Shown here in pieces: positions 34,213 through 45,711 of a stretch of DNA of 64,000 bases. The first letter of the stretch is position 1; each line of letters opens with the position of its first letter. The translations under genes and the position numbers were made by a program. This DNA is from Setomelanomma holmii (taxonomy: Eukaryota > Ascomycota > Dothideomycetes > Pleosporales > Phaeosphaeriaceae), in assembly GCA_010015745.1 (NCBI GenBank), contig ML978226.1, positions 1-64,000 of the forward strand, given 5' to 3'. The notes below the pieces were generated by a model. The model had not been told where the DNA came from. It saw nothing but the letters and a program-made list of their open reading frames with translations, and made no database searches.

Positions 34213-34654
34213 CTCTGTGCTTGTTGCGACGACTGTTCCCGGGTGTACAAAGCCGAGTGGAAGCTGGGGTATGCGCTTCTTATTCTATGTGTGCTACCGC
34301 TCGTTCATGGACACTGCAGGAGGGAAGTTGCGAAAAGGGGCGTGAAAGATATGTCGATGAGAGCGCTGACGTTATACAATGGCACGCAAACGTCGGTGAC
34401 GCTGATTCAGAATAATCCTCTTCTGGACCTCTGAATGCCGGAGTAAATGATGGAACGCTCCGAGGTCGGTTCGTAATCCCGGAGACCTGCTGCCAAGATT
34501 TCAGGGTCCAGCTATCAAACTACTGATTTGCACATTCCGCCGGCTCAGCTCCGCAGCTTGCGCGCCGTAAATACAAGCCCACGCGATTTGCTGGCTAATT
34601 GTGTGCTGTCGAGATGCTGGATGAAGTCGTGCTGAGGTAGCAAGCACAACCACC
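34213..34654. promoter_or_regulatory. Bidirectional promoter region, OAC1-like / SWD2
   Basis: The only DNA between two divergent start codons (442 bases), so it must serve both genes. I see no TATA box and no clear binding motif. Confidence 0.5.
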
Positions 34655-35825
34655 ATGGCAGCTGGGTCAGCGACACCGGGGGCGCCACCTCCGCCTGCGG
34701 GACCTCCTACACAAAAAGTTGGCAACGTCATAGCTAGCTTTCGGCCGTCCAGAGTGAGCTTCAATGTGCTTGTCACGTACACACTAGTATGCTGATAGCA
34801 ACCAGCGGTTCAGGCCCCCTAGTCCAGGCACGGCATCAGTCACTTCACTCGACTTCGACGACACGGGCGAGCTCGCCATTGTAGCACGCGACGACGACAC
34901 GCTCCAGATCTACAATTGTAAAGAGGGCAAGCACGCAAAGGAGCTGAAAAGCCAAAAGTATGGCGTTCACCTTGCACGTTTCTCTCACCATGCGCAAAGC
35001 ATCATCTACGCGAGCACAAAGGTCGATGACACCATTCGCTACCTCTCGACCCACGACAACTCGTACATACGATACTTCAAGGGCCACACAGATACCGTGA
35101 CATCCATCTCGCTATGTCCCTCATCCGATACCTTCCTCTCATGTTCACGCGACAACACGGTTCGCCTGTGGAACCTGTCATCGCCAAACTACCACGGATT
35201 GCTCAATCTCCACGGCGCATACCTCGCTGCGTACGACCCGTCTGCGACCGTCATGGCCATCGCCTCACCCTCCACACAGTGCGTTCTCCTCTACGACGTA
35301 CGAAACTACGACAAGCCTCCTTTCGCCACCTTCGACATGCAGGAGCTCGAGCAGCGCTTCCTCGGCCGCGAGAAGGGTGAATGGACCAAGATCGAGTTTA
35401 CAAACGATGGGAAAAGCGTCTTAGTTGCCACAAACGGTAGCGGCCACTTCATCCTCGACGCCTTCTCCGGCGACCTCACACATTTCTGCTACCGCAAAGC
35501 TGGCTCCTCGGGGCGTCTTTCACCTGGCGCATCGAGCACAAACCACACTGCCAACATACCCAACGGTAACACGCCCGTAGTCGGACAAGGAGACGCATGC
35601 ATCACTCCTGATGGACAGTATCTCGTCAGTGGAAGCGGTGAAGAGGGCTTGCTGGTCTGGAATATATCACAGGCTCCCGCGCCGAATAACATTCTGGAGC
35701 CAATGGAATACTTGCCTGGCCATGGAAAGAGTGCGGTTGTCGGGTATAATCCGAGGACGAATTTGATGGCGAGTGCGGACAAGGACTTGCTTCTGTGGCA
35801 GCCAGACTCGGACTTGATGATCTGA
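34655..35825 (+). CDS. SWD2: WD40 protein Swd2 (COMPASS / 3'-end processing)
   Basis: Swd2 is a WD40 subunit shared by the COMPASS histone H3-K4 methyltransferase and, in yeast, the cleavage and polyadenylation factor. Two exons (34655-34753 and 34806-35825; intron 52 bp) encode 372 residues. The N-terminus is Pro-rich (PGAPPPPAGPPTQK), then VIASFRPSRRFRPPSPG leads into the first blade SVTSLDFDDTGELAIVA. Family-diagnostic text follows: IYNCKEGKHAKEL, KYGVHLARFSHHAQSIIYAS, DDTIRYLSTHDNSYIRYFKG and CSRDNTVRLWNLSSPN. The last blades are GDACITPDGQYLVSGSGEEG and GYNPRTNLMASADKDLLLWQ. Length and blade order match fungal Swd2. The intron lies exactly where the phase needs it. Confidence 0.93.
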
Positions 35826-36745
35826 CTCTAAACGAGCACGCATAGAGTTGGGATTGCATGAGAATAGCAGTATTGGTGTGAAAATGAGTGTCAGGGTTTA
35901 ATCGGAGATTTGGGGTGGCTCTGCGTCCGCAACATGTTATGCACACGCCATCCACGGCCAAGGGGGCTTCGCAAGCCAGAGCGACCTATCTACCTCGTTC
36001 ACTCCCGTTGCACAGAGACTCCGAAGATTTCTCCTCAAGCACCATTGGCGCATAAAGACACTTTGCCTGACAAGGCTGTGTCGAGAAAGACGCTTCACGA
36101 CTTCCCCAAATAATGATAGATCAGGAAAACACCACGATCTAACAAGGAGGCGCCTGAATGATATACAATGAAGTTACAATTTGTGTTCCTGACTGTGCAT
36201 GACGGAAGTGTATATGATGTGCAAAGGCAGAGAGTGTAATGCAACTCTGTTAGTACTGACGCAGCAACACCCAAGGTCACGGGTGTTGAGAGACCCTCCA
36301 GTACACAAGCGCTCTTCAATCAGCGCAGGACCACGCCAAAGCTTGCGTTACGAGCAGATAAGAGTGCCATATGTGGCCCACGTCAGACGCGAGTCGAGAT
36401 CAACAAATCGCTCATCGTTATGCTTGGGGCAGTCCGAGCCCATAATCTCGCTATACTAGTTTTCTGTTTGTTGGCTCATTTGTCCTGCAGGATGACTGTG
36501 GCGTCAAAGTTGGGGCCATCGCCAGCTGCGCCCCTCTTCATTTCAGTGCCGCCCGCCGGAGCTTTCGTTGTTGCCTAGGCCTGCCGGGAGACTGCCACTC
36601 ATGCCAAACAATCTGCAGCTGTTCTCTTCACCACGTTTACCACTACTGCTGCTGCCTGGCCCTTGATCGTATTTAACCTCGTAGGCTCCTGTCTCGGAAC
36701 GACTCCAGTTTAGTCTCTCATATAATCAAGTAATTCACAATTTCT
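35826..36745. other. Intergenic, no gene seen
   Basis: 0.9 kb between SWD2 and a decayed HET gene. Only short frames occur. The right end contains a pyrimidine-rich stretch that looks like a fungal promoter or leader. Confidence 0.45.
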
Positions 36746-38320
36746 ATGATGAGTTTAAAGCGTAAACGCAACGAGACAGTAGCTGGACGACCATGTCATC
36801 GCTGCATGTCGATGACAGCGACACTGGACGGGCTAAGACTGCTGGCATCAGAAGATGGATTCGAACATCACCACAAGGTCCAATTCCGAAAGTCGGCAAA
36901 TCTTGGCTGCCCCGTTTGCCTTGTTTTGGGCTATCAAGTCCAGATGCCACTGGATCTCGAGGGATCGTCTGAAGATCTGCCAGGAGCAGCACCATGAATG
37001 CGCTATTCAGGAAAGACCTATCCTACCACGTCGTGTCATCGACGTGGGCACTGGTGAAGTTTCGGCTCCCGCAAGACTCTTCGTCAACGACGATCAAATT
37101 AGGGGAGGTTATGCTTGTCTCAGCTATTGTTGGGGCGGCTCCCAAGAAGTCGCAACAACGAACTCAACCCTCGAGCAATTTTCAGCATGTCTCCCTTTGG
37201 ACAAGCTGCCACAGACGATCAGAGATGCTATAATCGTTACACGGAGCCTTGCAATACGTTTTCTTTGGGTAGATGCTTTGTGAATTCTGCAAGACAACGC
37301 TTCTGATAAATCGATCCAGATTGGGGCCATGGGAAGCATCTATAAGAACGCCACGATTACTATCGCAGCTGCTAACAGCCGAGCGGTAACGCAAAGCTTC
37401 CTTGAAGATCGAACTATCCTGAATGCTTATAAGCTACCATCCTATCTATCTGCTGGTTGCTCGGGATCGATATGGCTGCGCACTTCACAACTCTTCGACA
37501 ACGCGAAAGTGGATCCTTTAGAATCACGAGGCTGGACACTCCAAGAGTCACTTCTATCTCGGCGCATGCTGTACTACGGCTCCTTAAACCTCATGTGGAA
37601 ATGCCAAAGAGAGAGAGATTTGTTCCTATCGACAAGACTCATAACCTGTACCTCGAAAACTTCCGGGCAGGACTTCCGACAAGCATTTTCAACATCAAAG
37701 GGATGAAAGACAACGGTAAGATCATCCCACGAAGTAACATCTGGAAGGAGGTGGTGAACACCTTTGCAGGCAGAGAGCTCACGCTTTTCGAAGATCGACC
37801 CCCAGCGCTTGCAGGGATTGTGTCCGAACTGCAAACTTTCTGGAATGACACTTATCTTGCTGGTATGTGGCAAAGCTTCCTAGTCCGTCAACCTGGATGG
37901 TAGAGAAACGATTACATCTTGAAAGACCTACCAGCAGAGCCTTATCGATCCCCGGGGTGGTCCTGGGCCTCATCTAGAGGATGCATCTTGTTCTCACGCA
38001 TGGTTAAAGATGACGCAAAGTTCGTGTCTTGTACTGTGATCCCGGTCGATAAAGGATCGCCAGTTGGGCGCGTGAAAAGTGGGCAACTAACTCCTCGGGT
38101 AGCTCTCAAATCCGTTCCGCCTTCTCTTGACCCTAGATATCTTAGTATGGATCTTGGGCCAAACGGACGCCGTATCATAGATCGGGATAGCCGGCTCCTC
38201 CTCCTGGGGTATGGCCAAAGGGGGTTCGCAAGATGCTTGATGGTCGCACCTGTTGGGTGCATGGTTTCAACCGCAGTCTTACTAGACTTGACTGGAAGGC
38301 AGTACTTACCCAAGCCATGA
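36746..38320 (+). pseudogene. HET-domain gene, decayed copy 3
   Basis: A third HET gene, of the subtype with N-terminal Cys/His pairs (GRPCHRCMS, ANLGCPVCLV and then ICQEQHHEC). The HET blocks YACLSYCWGGSQ, LPQTIRDAIIVTRSL, IRFLWVDAL, ILQDNASDKSIQIGAMGSIY and LESRGWTLQESLLSRRMLYY are well preserved, as is the C-terminal YRSPGWSWASSRG. Lesions are a frame change between about 36945 and 36990, and a TGA at 37281-37283 where the family has Cys (VDAL-stop-ILQD). A second frame change falls near 37610-37640, and a TAG at 37901-37903 lies in GW-stop-RNDY. Homology continues after each break. As in HET copy 1, the stops replace Cys or Tyr codons by transversion, so they do not look like RIP. Confidence 0.87.
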
Positions 38321-41300
38321 TGCTTGAAAGACTATAAAAAAAAGTTATTGATCGATGCCATTGCCAGCGACTTATATGATTGTAACAATTTCTCGCCTCA
38401 AATTTGGTTCCCGCCACATTTCCGCCTCCGACGCATTCAAGTTAGTTGCGCCAATTCTTATGTTATGTGCCATCACCAAGGCAAAGGGGTATGGTTTTCT
38501 GCACATGCATTTCAAGACCCAACGACGAAGGTTGTTATGATATATTTTCTGGAACAGTAGTCGGACGTAGGTGCGGTAACACTGACTGGTTCAATCGTGT
38601 TTTATTGCGTATTGTGAGGTATCGCTGATCCGGCGATCAACAATGCCGGTGTGTTCACATGATACGTATTGCTCTAAAGTCAAGGTACCTATGAATTGGT
38701 TTGCCACGGAGGGAGGCTCACGGCACTCACAGAGTGGCTCCAAGCACGATAATATGCCATATATCCTGTGTAGTGGGTGAGACTTGTTCCATACGGGTAT
38801 AGCTCGATTCTCCCTGCGTCGCAAATATTTGGATGGAAACCAGGCCGTATGCATTGTCTGATAGTATGACAGTCTTCTTCTACTAGGTCGCCTAATATAA
38901 TATACTCAGAAGTCTCGAGGCTCCACACCCGTTATTTCCAAAGGGTATGTATCTCGGGATCCACGAAACGTATTGCATCATTTCGAGTATTGAATCATAT
39001 GAACGGTTGCGGTTCCTCGGATCACGTCCATTCGAACACGCGTCGAATGAGCACACACGTGATGTGCAACTCACCTTCCCCTTCGAGCCACGGCCAGGAT
39101 CGATGCGCCACGGCCAGGATGGGGTCCCCTTACCCTGTTCGGCCATGTGCTGCAAATGCGAGGCTGTCCATCATACTCGCCCTCGACGAACAATGACAGT
39201 CGCTGTGCGCCTGGAAGGCTGCATTTGCCACCTCCATCCTCGCGATCCAGGCCTACCACGCGAGTCGTTACGAATTCGAGCCGTGGACTGCTGATCCTCA
39301 GAGTCGGTCGGTCGCTCAGGGTTTTCGCTACACCATATTGCTTTTTCGCGACAAGGAAGAGTTTTCTGGGAGCTGAGCCGCAACGTGCTGCAGGGTGCGC
39401 CGGATGCAGATTCAATCGTCATGCTAAAGGAAAAGCACCTTTTTCAAAAGGAAGAAAGGACGAAGATTCATCAGGGCCTGAATGTTGTCGACTACCATGA
39501 TTCTCGCAGGGTTGCTCTCCAACTTGCATTTCGTGGCCACCACTCAGCCTGCGCAGGTCGCCGACATGCGGATGCGCAAATGCAACACAAGGTGATGGCG
39601 CTGACTGTACGCCATGATTTCATCAAAAATGTAGGGTGCCTCGTGACCACTTGTAAGCGATTGGGCGACAAAAGACACCGGTGTAGGGTCGTGTGCTCCG
39701 ACCACTCAGGTCACGAAGCGTGGTAGTGCGCGTGCAAGAAAATGCGGAGTGCAGGACGAAATGCAGTGTACAGCGGAGTGCAGGCGAGTGCAGAAACGTA
39801 AGAGTTTACACGAGTGGGTGCTGTGCCCACGACGCGCCGCGTCCCGCAGTCGGTTTGGTGGTCGATACGATTGATTATTCGTCTATATAGTCGGCCTTGT
39901 TTGAGGGTCATGGAACAAGCTCGTGTACAAGTCAGCAATAGTTGCTTGTTTACTCACTTGGTCGGCAAGCATGCCCATGTGGAGAGAGAATACACCAGAG
40001 AAGTTCAGCGCAGAACGCCGTCCCGATGGAATGAAAACGACGACCTCTGCTTAACCATGATGATGTCCAACATGTGTGTACTTGCAGATGTGACGAACAC
40101 AATGAAGCGCGCAGGTCCCAACGGTGTTGATCATGCCGTTGGGATGTCGATGTGACCGGGATAGTCGGATTATCGGCTCCAGAGCTCGAGGTTTGTGGAT
40201 CAAAACTGGGCTAGTCGCGATGCTGCGCGTACACGTTGCCTCTCATCTCAGCAGCACGAGCGTCAGAATAAGCAGAAGTGACATGCTTTGGAGGGTCAAG
40301 ATGATGCCAGCGTTTCAGTCGAAGGATTTCGAGGAGAATGCAGAGTTTGCGTGGTGGAGACGTTGCAATGCCTGGTCGCAAATGAAGGAATCTGGCACGA
40401 TCTGCGCTGATCAGCGCCTTCCGCAAGCGATTTCTAGGTTCGGAAGGGACGATCAGGGTTTGGGAGAGAGCCGCGAAGCCTCATTTTGAATGTTCCCTTT
40501 CGGTCAAACCCTTCACTGGAGATGTTCTCCGGGCCGCGTACCCTTCTCCTTGCTCCTTTTCGCACCCGCTTGAGTGCCCAGGTCGCATCCAACACAGCCA
40601 CCAGTGTTAAGCTGCCATCTTCGTCGTTATTTCTAATCCTTCAGCCTCACAGTCAACCCTGAGCATGTCAAATTTTCCAGATCTCACCGTTCAACATGCA
40701 GGTAGAGGCGGGCCTCGACGCGGTGGCTTGCGCGTTTTAAGCACGTTGCCCAATGGCATTCCAGACTACGCAGTTTCGAAGCACTGAGCGCCCTGTGGAA
40801 CAAGAACCTGGGGGCCGCAGGGATTCTTCTCCGCGTTACCAAGCGACCGGCTCATCTGTGCACTCTAAGTGCGATATTATTAGGCACCTCCTCTTCGTCC
40901 AATTCTCCGCTCTTGACAGCTCACACCTTCAAGACCTTGCAGCAACTTGACTGCGCACGACAGCAACCCTCCCGACATCGCGACAAGCACATCTACTCCT
41001 CGATCCTGGCACGCGCATTTCGCCGCCGGCTTCGGACCTTCGGGCTGAAACTTGATCTCGTGATGCTCCATGTGTCTTGACGCTGGATGCTTTTCACACC
41101 GCCCAAGACCCGCCGATCGACTGGTTCCGCACGGGATCCACTTAGGTCGAGAGCACTCGCACCACACGCACACCACTTAACTTTCTCCCATCATTACAAA
41201 TCTGTGTTGCAACAACAAACCGGCCACTCTGCAGCTGCGTTCAACAACCCTGTCTGAACTCGATACGTTGCGCGATTATGCCGATTCGTGTCTTCGCTTC

Positions 41301-41468
41301 TGTTTCCGTTTACACACGACACATGAGGTTGGGCAACGGAGGATGATGCGAGCCGCTGATGAGCACGCATCATCGAGATCAACATTAGAACGACACTTCG
41401 AGTTTACAGTTGCATCGCAATCTACGACACAAACACTCTTCAACTTTGAAATATTGCCCTTGCCCGAG
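38321..41468. other. 3.1-kb gene-poor stretch
   Basis: I see no gene and no transposon motif. A 14-bp direct repeat (GCCACGGCCAGGAT at 39087-39100 and 39107-39120) occurs with a 20-bp period. The right-hand 0.9 kb is probably the promoter and a long leader of the gene starting at 41469. Confidence 0.45.
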
Positions 41469-42893
41469 ATGGGTCTCACATTCCTCCCACGGTCGCCGCC
41501 ACGGCCAAGGAAGCGTAGCCGGGCTGCCACGGACATTGATGGCGAACATTCTTGTTTGCAAAAGAAGAAGCGCCGGCTCCGACTATTCCTCATTACTTCG
41601 CGACTAAGCCCTCAGTTTTCTCATCCAGCTACGAATATAGTCGATAGAGGCAGCTCCAAAATCGCCGTGTGGGCGAAACAAAAATCGCTTGGTCGAAATT
41701 TGTTACGAAAAGCTGCCATCTTGAACCGCATACGACGCCGCGCAGTCTCTGCGAAGGAGGCGAATGAAGGTCTTGGTCGCGTTCTCGTGGAACAAAAGAG
41801 AGAGCAAGAAGAACTTGCCTTGGCAAAGCTCGAGTTCAACCATGGCAGTGTCGATACCTACACGCGTCCTGTGGCAATTCAGTCACCGTCTGTTCCACCA
41901 GCCGCTGCGATCAGAAAAGGAGGACGTTTTGTGGTATCTGGATCGCCCACTGGGTCACCAACCGGCTCCCCAACCTCTTCCAGGAGCCCCTCGCCCACTC
42001 CACCGTCGCCGACCCTCGAGGGAGCGAACGAGAGTCCGTCAGATTATTACTCCCCTAACGACGCATACACGTACTCTCCACCTCGCGCTCAAATACCCAG
42101 ACGAGACTACCTACCTCTTCCTCCATCACCACTCGGTCTCTCCAACTATGATGCCTTTGATGTCGACGAAGACATACCTGACCCTTACTCTCACCTTGAC
42201 GACGAAGATGAGGATGAGCCGTCAATGCATCTGTTTGATGACGATGAGGAGGCTGACAGCGTACCATTTTCACCATCCGCCGTAACCTCGACGTCTTCTT
42301 CGACGCTGCAGACCAAAGCTAGCCAAGTGTTGAAAACACCAGCACAAGAGCTGTACTCGGACTTCAACGTCTTGGATCATAGCGAGCCTGTGTTTGGCGA
42401 CTACGACGGGGTCGATGAGGTTGCTGATGCTGTATGGCCCAGCAGCTACGCCAGACAGGCAAGCAAAGCCATTGTGGGCTCGACATCACCAGACTTGCAA
42501 GCTCTCTTCGCCATATCATCCTCGTCTTCGAAACGCACAGACTCCTTCGCAACATCGCCCAACTTCCGACCAGCAATACCGGCCATCGCGACTCTTTCAC
42601 CATCCGAAGCACCAGCATCACCAAACCTTAGGCCGGTAGTGCCACCTTCCATCTCACCTGACTTTGCACCGCTTGCTGGCGCCTCGCCCATGTCACCTAA
42701 TCTCCCACCAACATCGACATCACCCAACCTTCCAACCATCGACGCACCTGCTGGCTATGGCCTATCACTCACCCAACGCCGAATGTCAGTACCAACGCGA
42801 ACACGTCCAGACGATCGGACACGGCGGAATAGTGACATTGACGAGGAGCGGAAGAGACAGAGAGATCTCATGTTCACGCGCTTCGGATCATGA
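41469..42893 (+). CDS. Conserved fungal protein with basic N-terminal block, function unknown
   Basis: I take the start at the ATG at 41469 (MGLTFLPRSPPRPRKRSR), giving 474 residues. The frame is open further upstream, with an earlier in-frame ATG near 41343, but that part lacks conserved-looking sequence. Residues about 30-90 form the ordered block KKKRRLRLFLITSRLSPQFS, then TNIVDRGSSKIAVWAKQKSL and RNLLRKAAILNRIRRR, rich in Arg and Lys and predicted helical. I associate it with uncharacterised proteins of filamentous fungi. A short Glu/Lys coil (VEQKREQEELALAKLEF) follows. The rest is disordered: SPTGSPTGSPT repeats, an acidic patch (DDEDEDEPSMHLFDDDEEA) and five spaced SPN/SPD motifs (SPNFRP, SPNLRP, SPDFAP, SPNLPP, SPNLPT). 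The basic block suggests nuclear location; no function can be assigned. Confidence 0.83.
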   Translation: MGLTFLPRSPPRPRKRSRAATDIDGEHSCLQKKKRRLRLFLITSRLSPQFSHPATNIVDRGSSKIAVWAKQKSLGRNLLRKAAILNRIRRRAVSAKEANEGLGRVLVEQKREQEELALAKLEFNHGSVDTYTRPVAIQSPSVPPAAAIRKGGRFVVSGSPTGSPTGSPTSSRSPSPTPPSPTLEGANESPSDYYSPNDAYTYSPPRAQIPRRDYLPLPPSPLGLSNYDAFDVDEDIPDPYSHLDDEDEDEPSMHLFDDDEEADSVPFSPSAVTSTSSSTLQTKASQVLKTPAQELYSDFNVLDHSEPVFGDYDGVDEVADAVWPSSYARQASKAIVGSTSPDLQALFAISSSSSKRTDSFATSPNFRPAIPAIATLSPSEAPASPNLRPVVPPSISPDFAPLAGASPMSPNLPPTSTSPNLPTIDAPAGYGLSLTQRRMSVPTRTRPDDRTRRNSDIDEERKRQRDLMFTRFGS

Positions 42894-43575
42894 CTGCACA
42901 CCACAGAACCTTCGGTCACCACTGTCACGTGACACGTATATGATCATCGGCGTTTGTTCCTCAAATTCATCAACATTAGCATGGCGCTGCGGGATTTGCA
43001 ATCACCATGGCGCAAAAAGACTCAGCACGGCACGGAAATCTCCAAGGGTCTTTTTCGCCTGTCTCGACTCGACACACGCTCGAGGAAATAACACAATCAG
43101 TCAACTCAGAATCTTTTGGGCAGACACTAATCACACTTGGCTCAAAATGAATCTATGTACATACACTAAGAAAAGGAAATGGCGTTGTCAGGTGGTCAAA
43201 ATAGCGTTCAGAAATCTGATCACACGATAATGAATCTTCGTCGAGTCGACGACGTATTTCACATGTGTCAAGCTCATAACCTACAGCAACGTCAATTTGC
43301 TTTCCTATCATTAGTGACGTGTATTGCTTTTGGACACCCAGGAAAAGGGTTGTACCATCGGATCGGATCGGATCATGCACTGCGAGGCGCGGGAGATGGT
43401 GTGCTCGCGTGACCATGATGTAGCCGATAGAAGCATGCCTGGGCAGCGGATAAACAGAGTCAAGAACACAGGGGCTCACGATACCGACGGTGAGGTCCAA
43501 AAGTCTGTGAACGGGTTCATGGATACCTATAGCAGCGCTTTTATAGGTACACGATGATGACAACGCACACGGGTC
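42894..43575. other. Convergent intergenic region
   Basis: 0.7 kb between two convergent genes. I see no gene. A short GGATC run (three units) occurs near 43362. Confidence 0.4.
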
Positions 43576-44263
43576 TCATGTCTGAAGTTTAGCCGCTCGA
43601 TCCGCGGCTATATCGCACATTGCCTGGAGACGGCGATTAGCGAACATGTCAGCAACCAGGGAGAGTGAGTGAGTTGCGCACTTGTATGGCTTCCTTGCGC
43701 TCGGCAACGATATCTCCACGATCGATCCGCGCACGCATGTTCTCCATAATGACTGGTCTCGGGCGGCCATTTACAAAGACGCTAAAGAACATCAGTTATG
43801 CGGATATATGGCATGTTTCATGAGTTCTGAATGGGACGAAGCATGCATGCTTCGGGTTCAGGTTAGAAAACAAGCACAATTAGAAAACTCACACATATCT
43901 CAACCCTGGAAACTTCTCCTCATACTCCCCATTCAAACTCTTCAACTTCCTCCCCTCCTCCTCCCCGCCCTGCAACTGCGCCTGCTCTTTCCTGCTCTGC
44001 TCGCTGTCCACCTTGTTTTCTCCCAAGCGCGGATGCGAGCACAGAATCTCAGATAGCGTGGTTACATCCGAGTCTGCGAGCGCGGTCAATTGCGCGTTGA
44101 CGGCGGTGATGAGGACGTCGTAGGAGGGGAATGTGGTGGAGCGTAGGATGGGCAGGGAGAGGGTGCGTAGGGGTGGTGAGGGCTCGAAGAGCAGGTCGAG
44201 GACGGTTGTTAGGGTGGAGTCTTGGGAGTGTGGGAGGGAGGAGATTGGGGGGAGTGATGTCAT
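43576..44263 (-). CDS. OHCU decarboxylase (uric acid to allantoin pathway)
   Basis: 2-Oxo-4-hydroxy-4-carboxy-5-ureidoimidazoline decarboxylase forms S-allantoin in the last step of uric acid oxidation. Three exons on the minus strand (43893-44263, 43682-43781, 43576-43623; introns of 111 and 58 bp) give 172 residues, the normal size. The start is MTSLPPISSLPHSQDS. The family motifs are LLFEPSP, SYDVLITAV, SEILCSHPRLGENK with the catalytic His in HPRLG, the SRKEQAQL helix with its Glu, and LNGEYEEKFPGLRY. The second junction reads YVVFVNGRPRPVIMENM, and the third exon gives AMCDIAADRAAKL. Without the introns the C-terminal half is lost. The C-terminus is LQT, with no evident peroxisomal PTS1 tripeptide. 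No urate oxidase or allantoinase gene is adjacent. Confidence 0.92.
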
Positions 44264-45711
44264 TTTGGAGGAGTGTTGTGTTCTCTGGGGACTTCGAAGG
44301 TTTGGCTGAGAGTGGTTGCAATTGTAAGTTGGACCCTGGAATTTGACGATTACTGCTGTTGAAGAGGTGGAGAGCGCTGAAGCGGTGATACTCGAGTTGA
44401 TAACGAAGCTAGACCACGGAATCGTCGATTCGGTAACAATTGTGTAATCGGCCGCTACCGACCGATTAGCTCTGGGCTCGACCTGTCAGCCACGCGCGAG
44501 ATTCTTTGGTTCGACTGGCGTGTGCGAGCGGGTCTCTGTATGCATGGCATGCTGCAAGGGGGAGGAGTCGTTCTTCGATCGTATCGATAGAGGGCGGGGC
44601 ATGCGATCTAGCGTTTCAGGAGTGCACAAGGTCATACAGAAACGACGCGTCGAGTTAGATTCTTTAGTCGCGTAGGCGGAGAGAAGCTAATTGGGCCTGC
44701 TCTCCTGACTAACAAAGTGAGGGTTTTCGGGTAGAAGGTGATTTTGTTGAAGCTATCGAGCGCTAAAGTGTTTGTTGAAGAGTGAGTATCACTTGAGGAA
44801 ATGGGCGGTGGGCTTTGAATGCTCTATGCTCACGCAGAGCAATCGACTGTTGAACGAGCATCGCGGACGCGAGCCAGAAGCTTACACAGGCTCAACTTGT
44901 TGCACAAAGATAGACGTTGGGTAGTTGCAGTACAAACCAGGGTCATCCTGGTGACCATACCGAACTGTACAATGGTAGGAGAAGCACGAGCCTGAGACGA
45001 CTTCCGCTTCAACGACATGTGCGATTCGAAAGTTGCCGTCAAAACTCAGTCGAGATGCAAGAGAGTCAGTCATGGCGATAACAGCCGTGTTAAGAACCAC
45101 GCGTGATGGTGAAGCCGTCCTAGCTGCGACTTCCCTTGCCTCAAAGTGTCCGCGTGCGGCGTTCCTGCATTGGCTGGTGGAGACACCCGCCAGAACGTGG
45201 TGACGATGCCGCTCGGCTCCCCAAGACAAAGCGGTACACCAAGCATACGTACAGCAGTCAGAGAAAGACAGCGACAATCACAAGTCTGATGAGCTGTCAA
45301 ACATGCTGGCGTTGGTGTCTTTGCTCCAGCCGCACAAGCGCGCACGCGTACCGCAAGTCAGCCCACGGACCATCTTCACGATTGCTCCCCTGCTCGCTTG
45401 GTGAAGTCTGAAACAATTCACGCTGTCAGTCAACCGCCTTCACCAGCACATTTCAACGCTCGCTGCCAGATGCCGGGCGCATTGCGAATCCCATGCCCTG
45501 ACGTCTTCCCTCTGCGCAACTCAGCGACGCCCAATGGCCCGCAGCGCTCGCATTTGACGCCTCGCAACGAATCCCTGACTTTCCCCTAGTCAGCTCTGGC
45601 CTCCCTGGAATCGACTGCATCCCGCAGCGACAACACCTCCAGCAAGATTCTGCGCGACTTTGAGAGACTGTATCGACTCGGAATATCTTGAATGCCGCCA
45701 AACACAGCATC
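44264..45711. promoter_or_regulatory. Divergent intergenic region, OHCU decarboxylase / ADF-H protein
   Basis: 1.45 kb between divergent starts. It holds both promoters. I see no other gene; open frames here are short and lack motifs. Confidence 0.4.

Noticed and set aside
44882..45345. Minus-strand frames between the OHCU decarboxylase and ADF-H genes
   Set aside because: No motif and no good start. The region is needed as promoter for two divergent genes.
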